From Methylobacter sp. KS41 (GTDB taxonomy: Bacteria > Pseudomonadota > Gammaproteobacteria > Methylococcales > Methylomonadaceae), in NCBI GenBank assembly GCA_002862125.1, contig PHSP01000004.1, positions 1 through 64,000 on the forward strand: DNA of 64,000 nt, in the 5' to 3' direction. The position numbers and the translations under genes are program-made. Shown here one piece after another: positions 37,105-46,298 of the stretch (its first letter is position 1; each line of letters begins with the position of its first letter). The notes beneath the pieces were generated by a model. It made no database searches, was not told the DNA's origin, and was given only the letters and a program-made list of their open reading frames with translations.

Positions 37105-38252
37105 TGGCTGAAATTCTTGATACGGCAAGAACCCGCAAACTGAAAGCCCGAGCAAGCTATGTCGGCGCGGCGGTTAATATTTTTCAGACGCTTATTAAAA
37201 TTGCTTTCGGCATTCTGGGGCAGTCAGCCGCATTGATCGCCGATGGCGTTCATTCTTTATCGGATTTGCTGAGCGATCTTTTAGTCATTATTGCCATTAA
37301 ATTGGGAAGCCGTGAAGCTGATTATGAGCATCCTTATGGGCATCGCCGTTTTGAAACTATCGCAACTATCATATTGGGCGTCAGCCTGATTACTATCGGC
37401 GGAGCAATTGCCTGGACGGTTATGGATCGCATGGCGCATCCTGAAAACCTGCCTGTGCCCAATATAATGAGCCTGAGCATTGCGGCTGTATCAATCCTGA
37501 TTAATGAATGGCTGTATCATTACACTAAACGCGTGGCTAAAAGAACGCGCTCTAAATTATTAATGGCCAATGCGTGGCATCAGCGTAGTGACGCTATTTC
37601 TTCGCTGGTGGTATTATTTGGTATTGGCGCAGTGATGCTGGGTTATCCCTTGGCTGATGCGATTGCCGCCATCGTTGTTGCCTTGATGATAACAAAAATC
37701 GGTTTGAATCTGGTCGTTGAAAGCATCAAAGAGCTGGTTGACACTTCATTGCCGCCCAAACTGGTTGCCGAGATCCGCGCCACTATCATGGGGATTGATG
37801 GTGTTGAAGGCATTCATTTATTACGCAGCAGGCAGATGGGCGAAGACGCGCTGATTGATGCTCATATCGTTGTTGATCCGCGCATCACCGTGTCAGAAGG
37901 CCATAGCATCGGCGATACAGTCAGGGACGAGTTGATTGCCCGCTTTGATGACGTGATGGATGTGCTGGTGCATGTCGATCCTGAAGATGATGAAGGACGG
38001 TTTGAACACAACAAGCCTCTGACTCGTGGCGATGTGCAGATTCTGTTAGACAAATATCTTGCAGAAATCAAGTCATCGATAGAAGATTTCAGAATTCATT
38101 ATTTAAATGGACAGATTGAAGTCGAGGTTATTTTACCGTTCGCCCTTAGCGAACAACCTCCGTTATTAGCCGCTCTAAAAAGACAATGCCGGCTGATGAA
38201 AGTTAAAGTAAAAAAAATCAATAAAGTAACACTATTTTTTAAACATAAATGA
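37104..38252 (+). CDS. Cation diffusion facilitator transporter
   Basis: This 382-residue inner-membrane exporter has six helices and both CDF metal-site motifs, HSLSD in helix 2 (ADGVHSLSDLLSD) and HQRSD in helix 5 (NAWHQRSDAISS). A cytoplasmic domain starts at about residue 205 (IDGVEGIHLLRSRQMG), plus an additional C-terminal stretch of about 80 residues. The helix-2 metal site with HxxxD plus helix-5 HxxxD fits Zn/Fe/Mn-type FieF-like members. The metal is not determined. It is cotranscribed with the TusA-like gene and with argJ. Confidence 0.92.
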   Translation: MAEILDTARTRKLKARASYVGAAVNIFQTLIKIAFGILGQSAALIADGVHSLSDLLSDLLVIIAIKLGSREADYEHPYGHRRFETIATIILGVSLITIGGAIAWTVMDRMAHPENLPVPNIMSLSIAAVSILINEWLYHYTKRVAKRTRSKLLMANAWHQRSDAISSLVVLFGIGAVMLGYPLADAIAAIVVALMITKIGLNLVVESIKELVDTSLPPKLVAEIRATIMGIDGVEGIHLLRSRQMGEDALIDAHIVVDPRITVSEGHSIGDTVRDELIARFDDVMDVLVHVDPEDDEGRFEHNKPLTRGDVQILLDKYLAEIKSSIEDFRIHYLNGQIEVEVILPFALSEQPPLLAALKRQCRLMKVKVKKINKVTLFFKHK

Positions 38253-38262
38253 GGATTTACAC

Positions 38263-39477
38263 ATGGCTGTAGGACAGTGCGATTTTCCGGACATGCCCGG
38301 CGTAGCTGGAATAACTCTGGGCACAGCCTGCGCGGGCATCAAACAAGCTATCAAGGATGATATTCTGGTTATTCAGATGGCTGAACAATCAACATGCGCG
38401 GCGGTGTTTACCCGCAATGCTTTTTGCGCCGCGCCGGTCCATGTCGCAAAAGCCAATTTAGCCCACAAGCCTCGCTGGCTGCTGATTAATTCGGGCAATG
38501 CCAACGCGGGAACCGGTGAACAGGGAATGAAGGACGCCCTGCTTACATGTGCTGAACTGGCAAAAATCGCGGGCGGCGCGGATAATCAAGCGCTGCCTTT
38601 TTCCACCGGCGTAATTGGACAACTATTACCGGTGGAAAAAATAACAGCGGCATTACCGGAAGCCATGAAAAATCTGTCGCCGGATAACTGGGACAAGGCC
38701 GCGCGCGCGATCATGACCACGGACACGTTCCCCAAAGGCGTTTCCAAAACCATCGTCCTTTCAGGCCAGTCCATCACGATCAACGGTATTTCCAAAGGCG
38801 CCGGCATGATACAGCCGGATATGGCGACCATGCTGGGCTTTATCGCCACTGACGCCAAAATAAACCAGGCCCTGTTGCAGAACTGTCTCGCATCTGCCGT
38901 TGAACAGTCTTTTAATCGAATAACCGTTGATGGAGACACTTCGACCAACGATGCCTGCGTAATAATGGCGAGCGGTTGTTCAGCCGCGCCGGAAATTACT
39001 GCGCATAGCGAACATTATGCGATTTTTGCCGATGCCCTTGCGGGCGTTTGTAAACAATTAGCGGAAGCCATTATCAGGGATGGCGAAGGAGCGACCAAGT
39101 TAATGCGTATCGTGGTCAAAGAAGCCTTGCATAATGAAGAAGCCGTGCGCGTCGGCAAAACCATCGCCCACTCGCCGCTGGTGAAAACCGCTTTTTTTGC
39201 CAGCGATCCCAATTGGGGACGTATTCTTGCCGCCGTGGGACGTTCAGGTATTGAAAACATGGCTCTGGAAAATGTCCAGATTTTTTTAGACGATGTTTGC
39301 ATAGTCAGGAACGGCGGATGCGCCGATGATTACACCGAAGAAGCGGGTCAGCAAGTAATGAACCGGGAAGAAATCACGATAACGGTTAAACTGGGGCGAG
39401 GTAAAGCCTCCCAGGAAGTTCTAACCTGCGACCTTTCTTACGATTATGTGAAAATCAATGCGGAATATAGGACTTAA
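38263..39477 (+). CDS. argJ: Arginine biosynthesis bifunctional protein ArgJ
   Basis: This 404-residue ornithine acetyltransferase recycles the acetyl group from N-acetylornithine to glutamate. If bifunctional, it also makes N-acetylglutamate from acetyl-CoA. The autocleavage site is present: KGAGMIQPDMATMLGF, cut before the Thr of MATML to give alpha and beta chains. The motifs LINSGNANAGTGEQG and FFASDPNWGRILAAVGRSG are also standard. It has a GAGGAT ribosome site 10 bp after the CDF gene and ends in a terminator-like hairpin at 39489. Confidence 0.96.
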   Translation: MAVGQCDFPDMPGVAGITLGTACAGIKQAIKDDILVIQMAEQSTCAAVFTRNAFCAAPVHVAKANLAHKPRWLLINSGNANAGTGEQGMKDALLTCAELAKIAGGADNQALPFSTGVIGQLLPVEKITAALPEAMKNLSPDNWDKAARAIMTTDTFPKGVSKTIVLSGQSITINGISKGAGMIQPDMATMLGFIATDAKINQALLQNCLASAVEQSFNRITVDGDTSTNDACVIMASGCSAAPEITAHSEHYAIFADALAGVCKQLAEAIIRDGEGATKLMRIVVKEALHNEEAVRVGKTIAHSPLVKTAFFASDPNWGRILAAVGRSGIENMALENVQIFLDDVCIVRNGGCADDYTEEAGQQVMNREEITITVKLGRGKASQEVLTCDLSYDYVKINAEYRT

Positions 39478-39488
39478 CGGCTGGTTCA

Positions 39489-39507
39489 AGGCGAAAGCGC
39501 CTCTTTT
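39489..39507 (+). terminator. Rho-independent-like terminator after argJ
   Basis: AGGCG-AAAG-CGCCT (39489-39502) is followed by CTTTT, 12 bp after the argJ stop. Confidence 0.6.
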
Positions 39508-39821
39508 GCATCCATTCCATCCCGCCAAGTGAAGTTAAAAATGTGAGGTAACACTGAAATTGGAGCCGGATCTGATGAGGTATGGCGGCTCGACAGCAGT
39601 TTGATTATTATCCAGGCAATACGACCCGGACAGGGAATTGTCTCCTGACATTACGCAAGTTTTAAAAGAAACTACGTTAAAGCCTTTTAGGCTATCGTCA
39701 TTTTTTCGTTGTCCGGCAAGGCTGCTCGTACAATTGATATAGTAAAATATCAGGTTATCCATCGCTGGAAATCTTAGAGTCTTTTCCAGCTTAATCTTCA
39801 CTTTATTTTGAGGAAATCATC
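39508..39821. other. Intergenic region before tautomerase gene
   Basis: This stretch of about 314 bp lies between the argJ terminator and the tautomerase gene. An 88-codon minus-strand frame (39535-39801) lacks any family resemblance and is not accepted. GAGGAAATC at the right end is the ribosome site of the next gene. Confidence 0.45.
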
Positions 39822-40241
39822 ATGCCTTTCTTAAAGCTCAGCACCAATGTTGACATCGAGCAAAGCCTTTCCAGACAACTGCTCAGCGATCTTTCACAAC
39901 TGCTTGCCAAGGAAACCGGCAAACCGGAACGTTATGTGATGGTGGAACTGGCCGGCGGCAAAGCGATGGTATTCGGAGGCAGCGATCAGCCGCTGGCTTA
40001 TCTGGAATGTAAAAGCATCGGCTTAAGCGCAACGCAAGCAAAAGCCCTGTCCGCATCGCTAAGCAAATTATTGACGGGTATTTTGCCGTTGACTGCCGAG
40101 CGGAATTTATATCGAATTCAGCAACTGTCCGGCGGAATTCTGGGGCTGGAACGGCTCAACGTTTGGTTAACTTTAAGCCGCTGTAAACAAGAAGACTGGA
40201 AAGGCCGTCAAGCACTCGTCCAGCCTTGGTTATTCAAATAA
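39822..40241 (+). CDS. MIF-family tautomerase, C-terminus frameshifted
   Basis: The first 94 residues are a clear MIF/phenylpyruvate-tautomerase protein: catalytic Pro2 (MPFLKLSTNV), GKPERYVMVEL, FGGSDQPLAYLECKSIG and LTAER. After LTAER the frame as written gives an unrelated tail (NLYRIQQLSGG). Removing one base from CGGAATTTAT (40101-40110) restores the conserved end in the +1 frame: IYIEFSNCPAEFWGWNGSTFG, stop at 40168-40170, for a normal 115-residue product. The lost segment contains the active-site aromatic region. So the gene has a single-base insertion, real or a sequencing error. A fragment of a paralogue lies at 10073. Confidence 0.85.
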   Translation: MPFLKLSTNVDIEQSLSRQLLSDLSQLLAKETGKPERYVMVELAGGKAMVFGGSDQPLAYLECKSIGLSATQAKALSASLSKLLTGILPLTAERNLYRIQQLSGGILGLERLNVWLTLSRCKQEDWKGRQALVQPWLFK

Positions 40242-40261
40242 TCCGATGCGCGATGGGCGTT

Positions 40262-43200
40262 TTAATTCCGCGTCAAGCGCTCATAATCCGGGCGCGCAAG
40301 CACATAAACCGGGCTGGCGGAGACCGGTATGTTCGCGACGCCTGAAGCGTCCACCGGCAGCTCCCGGATGCGGCCAACCACGTCCGCCAGCAACCAGGAT
40401 TTGCCCGGATCAAGCCGTAACGGCCAAGTGCCGGCCTCCTCATCACTCCGCCAGATCATGAAGGTTTCGCCGAAGTAAGCCGCCTGGATTTGAGGGTCTT
40501 TGGTGTCGACGGCTTGATAAGGCAAGCCGTCGATCAATGCGCCCGCCGTATAAAGAGCTGCTTCGCCTGGCTTGTGGCCCATTGAGTAGTCCCAGATCCG
40601 GCCATAGGCCAGATCGTATTCGTGACCTATGCAGAAAGCCAGCCCCAGATAGTTGCCGCGGCTGTTGACCCAGGCGATCATTTTCGCTGCCTGCTCCGCC
40701 TGCCAGCGGCGTCCTGTTAACCCATGCATCGCCTTGGCTCCCGTCTCGCCCAGCCAGAAAGGTAAGCTGTTCTTTTTGCCCAGGCCGGCGTATGTGGCAA
40801 GCACGCCTCGCTCATCCTCGCTTTCACCATTGCCGATGGGCCCGCCGAAACGGGGCGCTTGCTGAGGATAGGCATGGACGTCCCAGGCATCCTGATATTG
40901 GTCCAGACCCAGTTGTAAAACCTGCTTGAACCAGTCGCCCTCACCCGGCCGTACCAGACTGCCTCCGGTATAATGGGCGTCGCTGCGAGCCTTATGCGCC
41001 TGTTCATATTCCCATTTTGCCCGCTCAACCCAATGCGCAGGATCACGCAGTTTTTGCCATTCAGGCTCGCTGCGAATGTCGATCTCGTTGGTCGATTTGA
41101 AAAAACGGGTAAAAGCTGCCGCCGTTTTGATGAAATTTTGGCCATCCTTTTGGTTATCATTGAGCCAGTTGCTATCGCCTGAGGAATCGGCGAACATAAC
41201 CAGGCCAAGTTGTTTCGCGCGTTCCCATTTAGCTTGATACTGCGCCTCGAACCCCGGATAGCTGCCATAGCTTTTGTATATCCCCATTCGTTGCAGCCAG
41301 GCGAAATACCCGCCCACCCCCATAAAGCTCTTGTCGCCGTCAGCCAGCGCGTAATAATCGTTGTTCCATAACTTTTTCCGGTCCAGCCTCTGCTTTTGTC
41401 CGGCTGCGCCGCGCACCACCGAAAAGCCATCGGCCGGGTAGTTCATGATCAACTTGCCTTCAGGGGTATACAGTGACGGATAAACCGCGTAATAACCGGG
41501 CTCGCTTATCTTGCCGAAGTCAGCTTCAACTTCGCCGGGGAACAAGCCGGAGATTTCCTTCTCGGCGATTTGCTTGCCGCCGTAATCAACCAGACGCACG
41601 CGCAGCTTAGCCTGAAAACGCGGCAACGGCGCAGTCAAGCCGGTTTCCTCCAGAATCGGATGCCAGCGCATGTCAAGCCGCAGCTTGAGCGGGTCGCCCG
41701 GATGCGGCAAGTTGGCCGGAGCGTCCGTAAAGACCAAAGGGCGCAGTTTGGCGGCGATTGCATTAAGCGCTAAATCGGCATTGGGATCGGACAGTTGCGT
41801 CTTGATCGAATCCAGAGGCTGGCCGGATGAATCAGTAAGTTGGCCCGCGAAATAAAAGCGTTGACCCTGATCATGCTGCATCACCAGCTTAACCAGCAGA
41901 CTGTGCCAACCTCGCGACAGATTCAGCGTAGCCAGCTGCGGGGCTTCGGGATGGTCCGGCTGCGCGGTCGCCACCAAGCCCTCGGTGGTCAGACCGTGCA
42001 ACAAGGTTTTTATTTGCTCCGCTGAAGACGGGAACCCAGCCGGAGGCTTCGGGTCAGCGGTCAATTTGAAAGGCCGCCCATCCAGCCAGCCAGCGCTCCT
42101 GATGCCGGATTGCCTCAGATGCAGCATTACCTGCATAGGCTGATCGACATGCAAGTAAAGCTGCGCATAGCCGCTGCCGCGCGACCAGCCGTAGCTGTGT
42201 TTGGTATTGGCTTCAAGGTCCGCGACGCCGTCGGCTTGCGTAGGCGCAACACGCCAGGTCCGCATTTCCCCGCCCATCATTTGCAGGCTAAGGTAGGATT
42301 GACCGGGATTCGGACGCAACACGGTTTCGTTATCCAGCCCGAAAATCGAAACGCCTGCCAAGCCGTCCTGTAAACCGCCCGCCAGCCAGGCTTCGGGCAC
42401 GCCGTTCTTGAGCGGCCTAGGCGCATCAGCTGCAACCGGAGCCGGCGCCGGCATCATGCCGGTTTTGCCGGGGTTGGCCAGAAACCTGGATACGTCCGCT
42501 TCGCTGCCGGGCCGGGCCAATACGCCCAGAACACCGTAATGATCGTCAGTCATCACAACTGCCGGCAGAGACGGAAGATTCAGACCGCGGGCCATGGTCT
42601 CGGCTTCCTGCCCTATCAGATAGGATACCGGCAGTTTTTCATAATTTGGCCGGGCTGCATCTGAGGATAGACCACGAAACAGAATATCGTCATTTTCGCC
42701 TTTACCGTCCAGCAGATACAAATGCCGTCTGGCATCCGGCACGGCCCTGGTCAGCGCCAGAAAGCGGTTTCTGGACTGGGCCTGGGCAGCGCTCATCCAA
42801 GCGCCCAATGGCGTCTCCAGTTGCAGCAGAAAGGCATCGAAGACTTTGGCTCCGTCCGCCTTGCCGGTGTTATGGATTTCCATCCAGTGGTCGCCCGGCA
42901 GCACCGTGACCGTTGATGCGGCTTGCAGCCATTGATATTCCCACGGCGTGGTATTGGTCAAGGCGAAATCTCCGCGCGCCGCCAGTTCATCAGGCTTTGC
43001 TCCAGACTTGACCGTAAAATTCTGGCTTACCTGGGAGACTTCGCCGCCGCTTTTGTAGCGGGCAAAAAAACGGTACTGCCCCGGAGCAATCGCGGGATTC
43101 AGTTCGAAACGAAAATTAGCGCCCCAGTTTCCGAAACCCTGATGAAAAACCTGAACTTCGTCCTTTTCGGTCAACACTGACTCAGCGCCTGGGCCGGCAG

Positions 43201-43912
43201 TTGCCGAACCGGCTTGAACTTGCAGGGCGGGGTCTTTTTCCGCTGCCCCAAAGGCAGGCGCATTGCCTAAATCCAGCAGCACCAGAGGCCTTTCCGCCGT
43301 GCCGCTGGCCGGTAAGGCGGACAATGGCGGAGCGAGCAGAAAGGCGTCAAAAACCTTGGCGTCATGGCCGGAGCCGTTATCACGCACCTCGATTACTGCG
43401 TCGCCGGGCTTAAGATTAACCGGCTGCCCGCCGGCTATCCAGGCATACTCCCAACCCTTAGGTTTCATGGACTGGGTGGCGCGCAGCTCCAGCCTGGATG
43501 CATCAGGCCCGGCCCAGACTTCGAAAGTCTGCACGCAGACCTCGGGATCTCCGCCCTGCCGCCAGCGGGCCCAAAAGGTGTAAGGCCTGGCCGGAAGACC
43601 GGGGTTGACGTTGAAACGAAAACCGGCCTTCCAGCTGCCGAAACCGGAGTGCAAAAAGCTGATCTCATCCTTATCCGTCTGAATCGATGCCTCTCCTTGA
43701 TGCTCGTTGACCTCGCCTGTAAACACCAGCCTGGTCTTGTCGTCAATGCCAACTGACAGCGGCTGACTACCCAGTTCAAGCAACAGCGCAGGCCTGCCTG
43801 CTGAAGCATTTACCGGCAATCCCCCAGGCGCTCCGGCATGGGCAAGGGACAATCCGGTTAACGCAAGCAACGTTGTACGTACTATGAAAACTAATAAAGT
43901 CAATGGCGTCAT
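40262..43912 (-). CDS. Large secreted protein, putative glycoside hydrolase
   Basis: This 1216-residue protein has a signal peptide (LLVFIVRTTLLALTGLSLAHA). Two similar beta-domains follow, residues about 40-195 and 205-370: each starts with a PLVLLDLG-type strand and ends with AKVFDAFLL, with EISFLHSGFGSWKAGFRF and EVQVFHQGFGNWGANFRF in equivalent places. The middle is unassigned. The C-terminal about 350 residues look like a clan-A TIM-barrel hydrolase: DAWDVHAYPQ (His1013) and FWLGETGAK with candidate nucleophile Glu1056. The gene is visibly richer in G+C than its neighbours, hinting at transfer. The substrate is unknown; the fold call is moderate and the export call strong. Confidence 0.7.
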   Translation of the reverse strand: MTPLTLLVFIVRTTLLALTGLSLAHAGAPGGLPVNASAGRPALLLELGSQPLSVGIDDKTRLVFTGEVNEHQGEASIQTDKDEISFLHSGFGSWKAGFRFNVNPGLPARPYTFWARWRQGGDPEVCVQTFEVWAGPDASRLELRATQSMKPKGWEYAWIAGGQPVNLKPGDAVIEVRDNGSGHDAKVFDAFLLAPPLSALPASGTAERPLVLLDLGNAPAFGAAEKDPALQVQAGSATAGPGAESVLTEKDEVQVFHQGFGNWGANFRFELNPAIAPGQYRFFARYKSGGEVSQVSQNFTVKSGAKPDELAARGDFALTNTTPWEYQWLQAASTVTVLPGDHWMEIHNTGKADGAKVFDAFLLQLETPLGAWMSAAQAQSRNRFLALTRAVPDARRHLYLLDGKGENDDILFRGLSSDAARPNYEKLPVSYLIGQEAETMARGLNLPSLPAVVMTDDHYGVLGVLARPGSEADVSRFLANPGKTGMMPAPAPVAADAPRPLKNGVPEAWLAGGLQDGLAGVSIFGLDNETVLRPNPGQSYLSLQMMGGEMRTWRVAPTQADGVADLEANTKHSYGWSRGSGYAQLYLHVDQPMQVMLHLRQSGIRSAGWLDGRPFKLTADPKPPAGFPSSAEQIKTLLHGLTTEGLVATAQPDHPEAPQLATLNLSRGWHSLLVKLVMQHDQGQRFYFAGQLTDSSGQPLDSIKTQLSDPNADLALNAIAAKLRPLVFTDAPANLPHPGDPLKLRLDMRWHPILEETGLTAPLPRFQAKLRVRLVDYGGKQIAEKEISGLFPGEVEADFGKISEPGYYAVYPSLYTPEGKLIMNYPADGFSVVRGAAGQKQRLDRKKLWNNDYYALADGDKSFMGVGGYFAWLQRMGIYKSYGSYPGFEAQYQAKWERAKQLGLVMFADSSGDSNWLNDNQKDGQNFIKTAAAFTRFFKSTNEIDIRSEPEWQKLRDPAHWVERAKWEYEQAHKARSDAHYTGGSLVRPGEGDWFKQVLQLGLDQYQDAWDVHAYPQQAPRFGGPIGNGESEDERGVLATYAGLGKKNSLPFWLGETGAKAMHGLTGRRWQAEQAAKMIAWVNSRGNYLGLAFCIGHEYDLAYGRIWDYSMGHKPGEAALYTAGALIDGLPYQAVDTKDPQIQAAYFGETFMIWRSDEEAGTWPLRLDPGKSWLLADVVGRIRELPVDASGVANIPVSASPVYVLARPDYERLTRN

Positions 43913-44135
43913 GGCTTAAATGAGATTTGGATGCGGGACAAACCGATGCGCCCGGCTGGAATGATCGATAAGACACAAAGTGTGTATAATAACGTTTTTT
44001 CGATAGGGCTTTTCAACAAATGTAATATACCAGTGTTTGGATTTTCGAGACCGTAAACTGATTCCCATTCAGCACGGGATCCTGATTGAATTTTTTTGGG
44101 AGAGGATTACTTTTGACGATTAACCACAAAAATCA

Positions 44136-45701
44136 ATGAAAGAGCTCATTACCAACTTTGTTCTGAATACTTTCAGAAAACCGGATTTTTCAAGACTATT
44201 GACGATTGCAGGGGATCGGTTTAATTCCATGTACGGCCTAATGAAATTCAAAAATATTTTATCGTTGAAATTCCTTATTGTTTTAGGCTTTGTAATTGCC
44301 GTTATACCGCTTTTTCTAGCCGTAATGTACGCCGCTTTTGGCATGCGCGAAACCTCGGCATTGGGCAGGACAATCAATTCCCAGATTTTCGAACAAACCA
44401 AGGCGGTAGGTCTGGTTATGCAAAAAACTGCCGATATTGAGCGTAAAGCCAGACTTTTTATTTTGTTTTCGGATCCTAGCCTGCGTCAGCCTTATGAACA
44501 ACAATCCTATGAAAATACCAGGGCTTCATTCAAACAGGCTTTGGGCGAATTACTCAAACTGCATGTTAATAACAAAATTACCCTGTTGGTCAACGAAATA
44601 TCGGAAAAGGATAATCTGATATATCAACAGATCATTGGCTCGGTGGGCGAGAATAATCTCAAATTGCCGGTCGATGAGGCGTTCCAGGGGCTGCGCGAGT
44701 CCACTATCAGTCTTTCGCGTGAATTCGAGCGTCACGTAGACCATGAATTCAACGAATTACGCCAGCAATCAGAGTCCCTTGAAGAAGGTTTGTTAATCAA
44801 GGGCGCAGTTCTGTTTGTTATCTCATTTATATTCGTCGCGATAGTCCTGGCCATACTTTCGCGTTCTATGCGGCAACTGGATGTCAGCATCCGTCGACTG
44901 GGCTCAGGGGAGCTCGAAGAACCGATTGCCGTCTCGGGACCTTCGGACATGCGCTATCTGGGTAATCGTCTCGAATGGCTGCGAACCCACTTGATTGAAC
45001 TGGAGGCTTCAAAACAACAGTTCATGCATAATGTGGCGCTTGAGATCAATTTACCGCTGGAGAGTATCGAGGAAGGCGCGAATCTTCTTGTAAACGAGAG
45101 TGATGGAGAACCGGATAGTGTCCGGCAAGACATCGCACGATTACTATGCAACAATATCGACAAGCTGAAAACGGTATCCGAGGAATTGCTCCGTTATAGT
45201 CAAATCAACTCGAAGCAGGAATTGAGCCAGAAGGGAACCGTGAATATGAAAGAACTGCTTGAGTTAGTCGCCGGGGATTTTCAAAACCGTCTTCAGGAAA
45301 AATCAATTAGCTTGAAAAAGCTGCTCAGGCCAGTCGAGATTTCCGGAATCCGCGAGCAGTTGCAAAGCGTTATCGAGCAGTTGATGTCTAATGCAGTGAA
45401 ATATTCACCAGTGGGCGGCGAAATACGTATCATACTTCGCCAATCCGGCGCTCAGATGGAACTGGAAGTCGAGGATGAAGGTCCCGGTATTGAAACCGAT
45501 GAGCGTGCGCATGTGTTCGAACCATTTTTCCGCGGCAAAAGCGCTCAAAACGACGAATGCGCCGAAGGTCCGGGTTTGGGTCTGGCTATAGTCAGAGAAT
45601 ATGTCACCAATCACCACGGTAGAGTCGAAATCATTGACTCAAGACAAGATCAACATGGCGCTCGCATCCGCGTTCAAATACCGCTTAGCGGAGAGGCCTG
45701 A
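44136..45701 (+). CDS. GlrK/QseE-like histidine kinase lacking phospho-His
   Basis: This 521-residue sensor kinase has two membrane helices (about 46-68 and 222-241) around a helical periplasmic domain, then HAMP (about 240-290), a DHp helix and HATPase_c. The DHp motif reads FMHNVALEINLPLESIEEG, aligning with F-x4-S-H-E-L-R/K-T-P-L of intact kinases. The phospho-acceptor His is Leu302 (CTT at 45039-45041), and the neighbouring S, R and T are also changed. The ATP lid motifs look intact: MSNAVKYS (N box), DEGPGIE and GPGLGLAIV. Autophosphorylation is therefore not expected, but ATP binding and dimerisation are possible. The start could be 44229 or 44241 instead. It is first in an operon with a QseG-like lipoprotein and a second, intact kinase. 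Confidence 0.87.
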   Translation: MKELITNFVLNTFRKPDFSRLLTIAGDRFNSMYGLMKFKNILSLKFLIVLGFVIAVIPLFLAVMYAAFGMRETSALGRTINSQIFEQTKAVGLVMQKTADIERKARLFILFSDPSLRQPYEQQSYENTRASFKQALGELLKLHVNNKITLLVNEISEKDNLIYQQIIGSVGENNLKLPVDEAFQGLRESTISLSREFERHVDHEFNELRQQSESLEEGLLIKGAVLFVISFIFVAIVLAILSRSMRQLDVSIRRLGSGELEEPIAVSGPSDMRYLGNRLEWLRTHLIELEASKQQFMHNVALEINLPLESIEEGANLLVNESDGEPDSVRQDIARLLCNNIDKLKTVSEELLRYSQINSKQELSQKGTVNMKELLELVAGDFQNRLQEKSISLKKLLRPVEISGIREQLQSVIEQLMSNAVKYSPVGGEIRIILRQSGAQMELEVEDEGPGIETDERAHVFEPFFRGKSAQNDECAEGPGLGLAIVREYVTNHHGRVEIIDSRQDQHGARIRVQIPLSGEA

Positions 45702-45723
45702 ATACAATGGAAAAAATACTCCT

Positions 45724-46293
45724 ATGCTGTTATTACATTTTATTCGAAATATAGGCTTGGCGCTTGGGCTGGTTGTGCTGACTGGATGCGCCGAACTTAA
45801 TCCCAACGGGTATGCGAACAGTTATAATAACCCCTATAGACAGTCAGAACTCGATGAACTGCTTACTTTCGGCGATAACATGGCTAAAATACCTTCCTCA
45901 TCAAGGGTCAAGGTTTGCCGCACGTTGCTTACTCGCCAAAATAATTACACCGATTCTGGAGTTCTTTTTCATTTGTTGATAGGCCGCCTGCTTTCCGACT
46001 CCTGCGGCGACATTCCCAAAATTCTGGAAGGAATTGCATCTATCCCGCCGGCAAGGCTAAACGATGAGCAACTTATGAAGCTTGTCGCCATAAATATGGA
46101 AGCTTTGAAACGGATGAACTATACGTCAAAAAAAGTCGTTTCGATGGAGCGCAAACAAAAAAAAGCCCCAACTGTGCCGGAATCGAAAGATTCAAGCGGC
46201 TCGAAGAATGATGAAGCCCGTCTGCTGCGGGAAAAGCTGGAAGCGATCAGATCCATGGAAAAACACCTGGACGAGAGCGGCGACGCAAACTAG
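45724..46293 (+). CDS. QseG/YfhG-like lipoprotein
   Basis: This 189-residue protein starts at the ATG at 45724; a longer frame from 45601 overlaps the kinase gene. Its lipobox is LGLVVLTGC, acylated at the Cys. The mature part is helical and ends in a coiled coil (ARLLREKLEAIRSMEKHLDE). Size, lipobox, coiled-coil end and position after a GlrK/QseE-like kinase match the QseG/YfhG type, an outer-membrane lipoprotein that interacts with the kinase periplasmic domain in enterobacteria. Direct sequence similarity is weak. It lies 22 bp after the first kinase and 5 bp before the second. Confidence 0.65.
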   Translation: MLLLHFIRNIGLALGLVVLTGCAELNPNGYANSYNNPYRQSELDELLTFGDNMAKIPSSSRVKVCRTLLTRQNNYTDSGVLFHLLIGRLLSDSCGDIPKILEGIASIPPARLNDEQLMKLVAINMEALKRMNYTSKKVVSMERKQKKAPTVPESKDSSGSKNDEARLLREKLEAIRSMEKHLDESGDAN

Positions 46294-46298
46294 AACAG

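Noticed and set aside
39535-39801. 88-codon minus-strand frame between argJ and the tautomerase gene
   Set aside because: No family-like motifs, no ribosome site, and it covers the argJ downstream and tautomerase promoter region.
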